Assembly: GCA_023301405.1 (NCBI GenBank)
Contig: JALZUX010000023.1
Coordinates: 1-5,266, forward strand
Reading direction: 5' to 3'
Origin: Granulosicoccaceae bacterium
Lineage (GTDB): Bacteria; Pseudomonadota; Gammaproteobacteria; Granulosicoccales; Granulosicoccaceae
Length of the DNA stretch: 5,266 bases
The position numbers were made by a program, and so were the translations under genes. Below the pieces are notes generated by a model. That model searched no databases, had not been told where the DNA came from, and saw nothing but the letters and a program-made list of their open reading frames with translations. Shown piece by piece: positions 1-5,266 of the stretch; the stretch's first letter is position 1; the number at the start of each line of letters is the position of its first letter.

Positions 1-583
1 GGCCGGCAAGCAACCCCCACAGCACTGGAAAATCCACACCAACAAAATACAAAAAACACAAACACCAGTGCACCGGTAAAAGCACTAATAAGCACTTTGA
101 TCGTCACGTATTTATTGGCACCTTCAGTGAATAATTTTACGCGTTGCTACACTGGCGAGGCATTATCGAATAGCGTTGTTTATTTTGCCAGTCAGGCTAG
201 GCATTTCACCTAACATAAATACCACGTATAACAAGACCACAAAAAAGTTGGCCAATAACGCGCCTAAACTGCTTGATAAATCCCCTGCCAACCCCACAAG
301 CCGAGACGGTGATAGCTCATTTGCCATTCCCGTCTCAGGCAGTACTACCCCAACCTTATCTAACTGCAAACGTATGGCTGCACTGTATTCATCAAGACGA
401 GCCTGATACTCAGGCAATGACTGTCGAAACTGATCAATTGAATTTCCTATCAGCCCCCCCCTCCCAACAGAGCCGCAAGAAACAAGGCAACTGCAATAAC
501 CACCAGCATTGCTATCCAGTCCGGCAAACCTTTTGCCTGCAGCCACCTTAGAGGCCCCAATAGAATAAAGGTGATAAAACCAG
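1..583 (-). pseudogene. Decayed AI-2E/PerM-type permease gene, internal part, multiply frameshifted
   Basis: Reading the minus strand across frames reconstructs the middle of an AI-2E transporter (PerM/YdiK) family membrane protein. From about 580 to 460 one frame gives LLGPLRWLQAKGLPDW followed by a hydrophobic membrane segment (LVVIAVALFLAALLGG). The frame then changes at a run of eight C (454-461) to GLIGNSIDQFRQSLPEYQAR and later FFVVLLYVVFMLGEMPSL. A second shift at about 165-170 leads to KLFTEGANKYVTIKVL, the usual 'NrYvaiKtl' block before the next membrane helices, and that frame has an in-frame TAG at 147-149. A third shift in the A/T runs at about 44-56 gives VGVDFPVLWGLLAG, a strong family signature. 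Family members are roughly 340-400 residue inner-membrane proteins; here the N-terminus is missing and the C-terminus lies beyond the window edge. At least three frameshifts plus a nonsense codon mean it cannot make a functional protein. Sequencing error could explain one homopolymer shift but not all of these lesions. The family call is from remembered consensus, not a database search. Confidence 0.82.
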
Positions 584-727
584 CCAACGGCGATTATCAA
601 TACCACCACCAATCGGATCAAAGCGAATCACATCAGCGCCCAACTACGCCTGTGTCATGCCACCAGAGGGCGCCGCCACAAACGCGCTGCCCTCAACAAC
701 CCGTAACCCGGTAAGTACATCCTGCAT
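584..727 (-). pseudogene. N-terminal relic of a CaiB/BaiF family CoA transferase, with nonsense codon and 3' truncation
   Basis: Starting at an ATG at 727-725, the minus strand reads MQDVLTGLRVVEGSAFVAAP, then GGMTQA, a TAG stop (646-644), LGADVIRFDPIGGG and DNRRW. This is the N-terminus of a family III (CaiB/BaiF) CoA transferase, whose consensus is 'GLrVvE.saFvAaPlggmtLAqLGADVIrfdp.GGg.d.RRW'. The stop sits exactly where the family has Gln (CAG to TAG), so it looks like a true nonsense mutation. A Shine-Dalgarno AGGA (740-737) lies 9 bases upstream of the ATG, which supports this start. Homology ends near codon 48 (about 584), where permease sequence begins in another frame. An intact family member is about 400 residues, so roughly 90% of the gene is gone, including the catalytic Asp region. 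Intact relatives move CoA between acyl groups or isomerise acyl-CoAs in the cytoplasm; the substrate of this one cannot be told. Confidence 0.8.
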
Positions 728-863
728 TATGTTTTATCCTCGTGAGTGGTAATAGCAACATTGGCAACAAGATCACGGGCGACAACTTTTAGTGCAAGAG
801 TTTCTTCGCACCTTCAAAAAATGACAGTACATCTTCGTAGTGGGTGAACTCACTGTAAAGTGG
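727..863 (-). pseudogene. C-terminal relic of an unrecognised gene, translationally coupled to the CoA transferase relic
   Basis: The minus strand reads PLYSEFTHYEDVLSFFEGA (863 to about 805) in one frame and, after a one-base shift near 800-806, ETLALKVVARDLVANVAITT followed by HEDKT and a TAA at 729-727. The composition looks coding, and the TAA shares its last A with the ATG of the CoA transferase relic (TAATG). This is a typical overlapping operon junction and the best evidence that this was once a real gene. In-frame stops lie upstream (TAG at 866-864), so nothing intact remains. I do not recognise the family. Because it sat directly upstream of a CoA transferase in the same operon, an acyl-CoA metabolism role is possible but is only inferred. 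Confidence 0.45.
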
Positions 864-911
864 CTAAATCGCTTTTTAAACAACATATTTTAATCCACGC
901 TTCCATTACGC

Positions 912-939
912 CTGCCAGTCCTGTCACAAGTCCTGGCAG
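912..939. promoter_or_regulatory. Perfect 7-bp inverted repeat upstream of the dehalogenase gene, candidate operator
   Basis: CTGCCAG (912-918) and CTGGCAG (933-939) form a perfect inverted repeat separated by 14 bases. It sits about 90 bases before the dehalogenase start, in the only non-relic stretch available for its promoter. A short direct repeat, AGTCCTG (917-923 and 929-935), overlaps it. There is no U-tract, so a terminator is unlikely; an operator for a dimeric regulator or a weak hairpin in the leader are both possible. No regulator gene is in the window to pair with it. No convincing -35/-10 pair was found between 864 and 1030; TATAGT at 1000-1005 resembles a -10 box but lacks a properly spaced -35. 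Confidence 0.3.
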
Positions 940-1030
940 AGAAACTGACAGTTCTTGTAGTAGGATGTCTAGCTTCACAACGCCCGTCACGAGCGGCCCT
1001 ATAGTCGACAACTAAACCACTGGGGACAAC

Positions 1031-4000
1031 ATGACTCGTTTTTTTTCGAGCAAAGACAGACCACCGCATCTAGGGCCTTATCCGCTCGAACTGCTAAGCC
1101 GATCTAACACCGATGTTGATATCACTACAGTCCCCTCAGACACCCCAATCAGTTTCAATCGCCCCGATGCACCGCACTCTATTATAAATGCAATGCGTGA
1201 GCATCAGGCCATGCTGGACGCGATTCGCAGTGGGCTGATCAATAAAGCGGTGGCTGAAGCACCCGCTAACCCACAGGAACGTGCCAACCATCTTAAGTCA
1301 TTTGGGTATTTTGCAGACGCATCAGTTGTTGGGGTTTGCGCTCTGCCCACTGCAGCACTTTTAGCTACCCCCCGCATCAATCCTGATGTCGATAAGCTCG
1401 CCAATGACTTAAAAACAACGCAAACTAAAACACTCGCGTCAGGCATTGACATTATTATGGCTGATTTGAAAGAATCAATGGAAGCTGAACTGCCCGGCAT
1501 CGATAACCATACCCACGCCATTGTATTTTTATATGAAAACCCACGTGACCCCACCGTCGATGAACCCGGCACTGACTGGATCACTGATGCACAGGCGCAT
1601 CGTGCAGGGCTACTGGCCGCAGAAACAGCTGCCGTGTTGTCAGCCTATCTTCGAGTACTTGGCTACGATTCACGCGGTCATACTGTCACCAGCAGTGATG
1701 TAGATCTAAACACTCTGGCAGTGGCAGCGGGCTTGGTCACTGTCGAAGACGGTAAGCTGAATCACCCTTACATCGGGTCACGCTTCGGACTATCCGCGGT
1801 CACCACCACCTTTGAAATTGCTACTGACTTACCACTGCTGCCATTGGCAGAGCAACCTACCTCTGCTTTCGGCCTTAGCTGGAAGCTTGGCACATCAACA
1901 GTTAAAAATGCACTTAACGCGGTGCCGTACGCGAAACGACGGTTTGTGGATGGTGCGCATCCGTTTGAAAACCTGAAGCGCAAGGAAACCCCGACCACCT
2001 ATATTGATGAACCCAATGTGGCCCGTGTGCCCAAGCGCACCGATATGTTTGCCCGTGCCCAGTTCGGTGATATGGGTAAAAAGCTTCAAGACAGCGCAAA
2101 AGGTGGCCACTACGTTCGCAAGGCAGCACCTTCTATGGCACAACGCCGTGCGCTTGGTGCGTTTGTGTTGTTGCAAGATGGCGAGGCTGAAAAAAATAAA
2201 ACAAAGATCGACCCGACAACCGCTGCCGAACTCATCAAGGCCACCAGTTATTTTCTGGGTGTTGATGCCGTGGGTATTTCGCGCTGCCCCGACTGGACCT
2301 GGTACAGCCACGATGCCCGTGGTGACGTACTGGACCCGCCGCATGATCAAGCGATCAGTATGGTTATTGACCAAGGCTACGAAACCATGGATGGGTCATC
2401 TGGTGACGACTGGATTGCCGTTGCCCAATCGATGCGGGCCTACCTTCGTTTTTCCCTGCTGGGCGGCGTGATCGCTAAGCAGATTCGCAACCTGGGTTAT
2501 TCTGCCAAGGCCCATACGGTTATGGATGGTGAGGTTCTACAACCGCCACTGTTGTTGTTATCCGGTTTAGGGGAAGTGAGCCGTATTGGCGAGGTAATAT
2601 TAAATCCGTTTCTAGGACCACGCCTGAAGTCCGGCACTGTCACCACTGATCTGCCGCTGGCCCATGATCAACCTATAAATTTTGGCCTTCAAACCTTTTG
2701 TGAAAGCTGCAATAAGTGCGCACGTGAATGCCCATCAGGGGCCATCACTGCCGGCCCCAAGCTGATGTTCAACGGATATGAAATCTGGAAATCAGACAGT
2801 CAGAAATGCACCACGTATCGTATTACCACGCTGGGTGGTGCCATGTGTGGCCGCTGCATGAAAACATGCCCGTGGAACCTTGAAGGCATCTTCAAGGAAA
2901 AACCGTTTCGCTGGACCGCGATGAACATCCCGAAGATGGCACCGGCACTTGCCAAGCTTGATGACATCGTCGGCAACGGCGGTCTGAATCCAGTTAAAAA
3001 ATGGTGGTGGGACCTTGAGATCAATGAAGACGGAGGCTATCGCCCTACCAAAGAAGCTGTTAATCAAAGAGACCTACAAACAGACTTAGTGCTGAAATTC
3101 GAAGATCAAACGCTGGCGGTCTACCCTGCTCCATTAGCGCCGCCCCCATACCCTTATCCGTTTCCGATGGACCGTGAAGCTGGTATTGAAGCTTATCAAG
3201 CGATGATTACGGCAGAGGCATACCAGAAAAAACTTGCAAAAGGTGATGATAGTGCACTGCATGTTTACAGCACAGAAGGCGAAAGCCCGGTTATTCAAGT
3301 AGAGATCACACTGGCTGAAGAAATGGCTGATGGAGTGACTAAGTATGAGTTTAGATCAACCGATGGTAGTGACCTACCCGAATGGCAGGCGGGCGCACAT
3401 CTTGATCTTGTAGTGGCGCCTGAGTTTTTACGACAGTATTCAATGTCAGGTGATCCAGCTAATCGATCAATGTACCAGATAGGGGTATTACGTGAAGACG
3501 CCGGCCGCGGTGGCTCACAGTTGCTGCACCGAATTTTCAACGTGGGTCGCAAGATATTTGTATCGCGACCTATTAATCACTTTCCACTTCACGCTAATGC
3601 CACAAACACTATTCTTATGGGTGGTGGTATTGGTATCACTCCAATGATCGCCATGGCACATGAACTACACGCTCAAGGCCAAAAGTTTGTTATGCATTAT
3701 TCCGGGCGGACACGAGTTTCTATGGGATACCTTAAAGACCTAAGTAACGCACCATGGGCAGATAACGTCAGGTTGCATGTTAGCGATGAAGGGTCACGCG
3801 CAGACTTCAATGAAATTTTAGCTGATTATCAGCCTGGCTCGCATCTTTACACCTGTGGTGCAGAGCGTTACATGAGCAGTATTACCGACGCTGCAGAGCG
3901 CGCAAACTACCCCGAGGGGGCTTGCCACCTTGAATACTTCTCGGTCCCCGAAACGCCGGATTATGTAAATCACAATTTCACGCTTAAGCTTCTACAGTCT

Positions 4001-4237
4001 GATTTAGAGCTACAAATACCGGCAGAAAAAACAGCTGCCGACGTACTCAATGAGCATGGTTATGGCATAGATGTTAAGTGCAGTGACGGTCTGTGCGGAG
4101 TGTGCAAGTGTGGCTTAGTATCGGGAAACGTTGAACACCGTGACTTTGTACTTTCAAAGTCACAAAGAGAAACGCAAATTATTCTGTGCCAATCACGCGC
4201 CAGTGAGGCCGATGGTGTGATTGAAATTAATCTTTAA
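1031..4237 (+). CDS. rdhA: Self-sufficient catabolic reductive dehalogenase (RdhA-flavin reductase-ferredoxin fusion)
   Basis: A cytoplasmic cobalamin-dependent enzyme predicted to replace an aryl halogen by hydrogen using NAD(P)H electrons carried internally through flavin and iron-sulfur clusters. Residues ~88-271 form a cobalamin-domain-like first copy. Residues ~401-545 form the active copy, with the likely catalytic Tyr425 (WTWYSHD) and Lys493 (LGYSAKAHTV), matching the Tyr/Lys pair known from Nitratireductor NpRdhA. Two [4Fe-4S] sites follow: C557, C560, C563, C567 and C593, C606, C609, C613. A Pro-rich linker (~699-712) joins a phthalate-dioxygenase-reductase-like module: flavin motif RQYS (801-804), nucleotide motif GGGIGITPM (864-872), YTCGAERYM (940-948). 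The [2Fe-2S] domain has C1017, C1022, C1025 and C1053. There is no Tat or other signal peptide and no rdhB partner, unlike respiratory RdhA. Layout and length are as in BhbA. The ATG follows an in-frame TAA (1013-1015) and GGGGA (1022-1026). The halogenated substrate cannot be read from sequence; halophenol-type aromatics are the family precedent. Confidence 0.95.
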   Translation: MTRFFSSKDRPPHLGPYPLELLSRSNTDVDITTVPSDTPISFNRPDAPHSIINAMREHQAMLDAIRSGLINKAVAEAPANPQERANHLKSFGYFADASVVGVCALPTAALLATPRINPDVDKLANDLKTTQTKTLASGIDIIMADLKESMEAELPGIDNHTHAIVFLYENPRDPTVDEPGTDWITDAQAHRAGLLAAETAAVLSAYLRVLGYDSRGHTVTSSDVDLNTLAVAAGLVTVEDGKLNHPYIGSRFGLSAVTTTFEIATDLPLLPLAEQPTSAFGLSWKLGTSTVKNALNAVPYAKRRFVDGAHPFENLKRKETPTTYIDEPNVARVPKRTDMFARAQFGDMGKKLQDSAKGGHYVRKAAPSMAQRRALGAFVLLQDGEAEKNKTKIDPTTAAELIKATSYFLGVDAVGISRCPDWTWYSHDARGDVLDPPHDQAISMVIDQGYETMDGSSGDDWIAVAQSMRAYLRFSLLGGVIAKQIRNLGYSAKAHTVMDGEVLQPPLLLLSGLGEVSRIGEVILNPFLGPRLKSGTVTTDLPLAHDQPINFGLQTFCESCNKCARECPSGAITAGPKLMFNGYEIWKSDSQKCTTYRITTLGGAMCGRCMKTCPWNLEGIFKEKPFRWTAMNIPKMAPALAKLDDIVGNGGLNPVKKWWWDLEINEDGGYRPTKEAVNQRDLQTDLVLKFEDQTLAVYPAPLAPPPYPYPFPMDREAGIEAYQAMITAEAYQKKLAKGDDSALHVYSTEGESPVIQVEITLAEEMADGVTKYEFRSTDGSDLPEWQAGAHLDLVVAPEFLRQYSMSGDPANRSMYQIGVLREDAGRGGSQLLHRIFNVGRKIFVSRPINHFPLHANATNTILMGGGIGITPMIAMAHELHAQGQKFVMHYSGRTRVSMGYLKDLSNAPWADNVRLHVSDEGSRADFNEILADYQPGSHLYTCGAERYMSSITDAAERANYPEGACHLEYFSVPETPDYVNHNFTLKLLQSDLELQIPAEKTAADVLNEHGYGIDVKCSDGLCGVCKCGLVSGNVEHRDFVLSKSQRETQIILCQSRASEADGVIEINL

Positions 4238-4240
4238 GCT

Positions 4241-4300
4241 TAACCCGCATTATTCACGGGATTGATGGCTTCTCGCCACCAGTATCAATAATGCGGGCTA
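4241..4300. terminator. Long stem-loop just after the dehalogenase stop, possible bidirectional terminator
   Basis: Arms 4241-4254 and 4287-4300 pair over 14 bp with one mismatch; the central 11 bp (CCCGCATTATT against AATAATGCGGG) are perfect. A small inner hairpin (TGGC, 5-base loop, GCCA) lies in the 32-base loop. It starts four bases after the TAA of the dehalogenase and lies between convergent genes, as a terminator would. Neither strand shows a clear U-tract after the stem, so intrinsic termination is uncertain; 3'-end mRNA protection is an alternative role. Confidence 0.5.
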
Positions 4301-4561
4301 ATAGCCTAGGAGCCCGTCCCAGAATGAGGGTCGTAGCAATGATGCGAGATTTTGAGTCAGATTATTCTGATCGATTGAGGCCAATAGTTGCAAACCGGCT
4401 CCGATAAATTACTTCGCTATACGAACAGGCATCGCTACTCGGAGGTAAGCCTTGCTCAGACGCAGGGGATTCAATTAGCCTGCAGAAGTGCCACTGCTGT
4501 GGGAATGCAGTTCTCACTCTGACAGCCACCCAAATGGATAACTGCCAGATTTTCTTACCGC
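4301..4561. other. Intergenic stretch between convergent genes, no convincing gene
   Basis: This 260-base stretch has no ORF with coding character or a recognisable product, and I found no tRNA or rRNA. It holds several small inverted repeats: TCAGA-TTAT-TCTGA (4357-4370); CTCCGA (4399-4404) with TCGGAG (4439-4444), enclosing TTCG-CTATA-CGAA; and CTGACAG (4519-4525) with CTGCCAG (4542-4548, one mismatch), the last lying 15-40 bases beyond the hflC stop. They may be 3'-end structures of hflC mRNA, a structured RNA, or an eroded element. DUF2065 and purA, often found after hflC in gammaproteobacteria, are absent here. Confidence 0.4.
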
Positions 4562-5266
4562 TTAAGGGTTCATGCCTTTCAAATACTTAAATGCCTCACT
4601 TTCAGTAGAAAGCATCAGCGTTGTATTTTGCTCCATGACAGACTTGTACATTTCCATGGTTTTCTGAAATTCATAGAAATCTACTGACTCTGGATTTTTA
4701 TTATAAGCCTGCGCATAAATCTCAGTCGCCTTAGCATCAGCCTCACCGCGTATTTCTTCCACCTCGCGATAAGCTTCAGACTGAATCTTGTTTAGCTCAC
4801 GCTCTCTAAAACCATTAATACGCGCTGCTTCACCGTTACCTTCTGATCGAAACCGCTCTGCAATCTGGCGACGCTCACTGATCATTCGATCGTAAATTTT
4901 TGGACGCACACTCTCGTTGTAGTTAATCCGCTTGAAGCGAATGTCAAGTAACTCGATACCAAAAACCTTTACTTTTTCTGCAGCAGAATTAAAAATTTCC
5001 ATTTCTACCAGTTGGCGGCCTTTTGAGATTGGCACTAATGTACCAAGAGTGGCCAGATCTTCTTCGGTTAACGAGGCATCAAGCAGCGGCTTTCTGTCTT
5101 TAGTTGTGCGAATGATCTCTATTAGCTCGTGCTTGGCGACCGCGTTACGTGTTTCACTGCCTAGGATGTCATCAAGGCGCGACTGGGCGCTGCGTTCATC
5201 ACGTAGGCGCAATAGATACTGCAGCGGATCAACTATTCTCCAGCGCGCAAAAAGATCTACCGCTAT
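4562..5266 (-). CDS. hflC: HflC, SPFH-domain modulator of FtsH protease (5' end outside window)
   Basis: The frame is open from the right edge to a TAA at 4564-4562, giving the last 234 residues; the E. coli protein has 334, so about 100 residues, including the N-terminal membrane anchor and early SPFH domain, are outside the window. Recognisable HflC blocks in order: FARWRIVDPLQYL near the visible start, SRLDDILGSETRNAVAKHEL, FGIELLDIRFKRINYNESV, YDRMISERRQIAERFRSEG, then a charged helical stretch with IRGEADAKATEIYAQAY and the C-terminal EAFKYLKGMNP. HflC joins HflK in a periplasm-facing membrane complex that surrounds FtsH and tunes its degradation of membrane proteins. Partner hflK would be expected immediately upstream, beyond 5266. 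A TTG at 5212 is only an internal Leu codon and not the start, because homology continues upstream of it. No lesion is seen, in contrast to the relics at the other end. Confidence 0.93.
   Translation of the reverse strand: MAVDLFARWRIVDPLQYLLRLRDERSAQSRLDDILGSETRNAVAKHELIEIIRTTKDRKPLLDASLTEEDLATLGTLVPISKGRQLVEMEIFNSAAEKVKVFGIELLDIRFKRINYNESVRPKIYDRMISERRQIAERFRSEGNGEAARINGFRERELNKIQSEAYREVEEIRGEADAKATEIYAQAYNKNPESVDFYEFQKTMEMYKSVMEQNTTLMLSTESEAFKYLKGMNP

Noticed and set aside
163..621. A 152-codon minus-strand ORF as an intact small membrane protein
   Set aside because: It opens at a TTG just after a stop, its first ~50 codons are out-of-frame shadows of the CoA transferase and permease relics, and family homology continues past its stop in another frame.
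1000..1005. TATAGT as a -10 promoter box for the dehalogenase gene
   Set aside because: No acceptable -35 at 16-18 bases; the nearest TTCACA (974-979) is 20 bases away.
1031..1102. Tat signal peptide, as in respiratory reductive dehalogenases
   Set aside because: The first ~24 residues lack a twin-arginine motif and a hydrophobic segment.
1895..2374. Long antisense and alternate-frame ORFs inside the dehalogenase gene
   Set aside because: They are shadows of a strongly supported coding frame and show no recognisable protein features.
4241..4300. Integron attC site (GCTTAAC at 4238-4244 resembles the RYYYAAC end)
   Set aside because: The opposite end lacks a matching GTTRRRY core, and the convergent hflC neighbour does not fit a cassette array.
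4324..4407. A 27-codon + strand ORF beginning MRVVAMMRDF
   Set aside because: Very short, without a convincing Shine-Dalgarno or recognisable family; likely chance.

Overview
The window centres on one large intact gene (1031-4237, + strand). It encodes a 1068-residue self-sufficient, catabolic-type reductive dehalogenase: a cobalamin/two-[4Fe-4S] RdhA module without a Tat signal, fused to a flavin/NAD(P)H oxidoreductase and a C-terminal plant-type [2Fe-2S] ferredoxin. This is the layout known from the bromoxynil dehalogenase BhbA of Comamonas. The start is flanked by an in-frame stop (1013-1015) and a GGGGA Shine-Dalgarno (1022-1026), so both ends of the gene are well fixed.

The left end (1 to about 863) looks gene-free on a simple ORF basis but is a minus-strand gene graveyard. 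Read from right to left it holds: the frameshifted C-terminal end of an unrecognised gene whose stop overlaps the next ATG (TAATG); the first ~48 codons of a CaiB/BaiF-type CoA transferase, with a good Shine-Dalgarno but an in-frame TAG at codon 28; and, joined abruptly at about position 584, the middle of an AI-2E/PerM-type permease gene with at least three frameshifts and one nonsense codon. The CoA transferase and permease relics appear to have been fused by a deletion.

The stretch 864-1030 is the only space for the dehalogenase promoter and carries a perfect inverted repeat (CTGCCAG, 14-nt spacer, CTGGCAG). Behind the dehalogenase lies a long stem-loop (4241-4300), then about 260 bases without a convincing gene but with small inverted repeats. 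The right end (4562-5266, minus strand, running off the window) is hflC, encoding the SPFH/prohibitin-type partner of HflK that modulates the FtsH protease.

The organism is probably a Gram-negative proteobacterium, likely a gammaproteobacterium and possibly marine. This is an inference from the HflC sequence, the moderate GC content and the dehalogenase type. The arrangement suggests a specialised dehalogenation gene sitting in a decayed accessory segment next to a conserved housekeeping operon (hflKC). No regulator, transporter, RdhB membrane anchor or downstream aromatic-degradation gene is visible, so the dehalogenase appears to be a stand-alone NAD(P)H-driven enzyme here.
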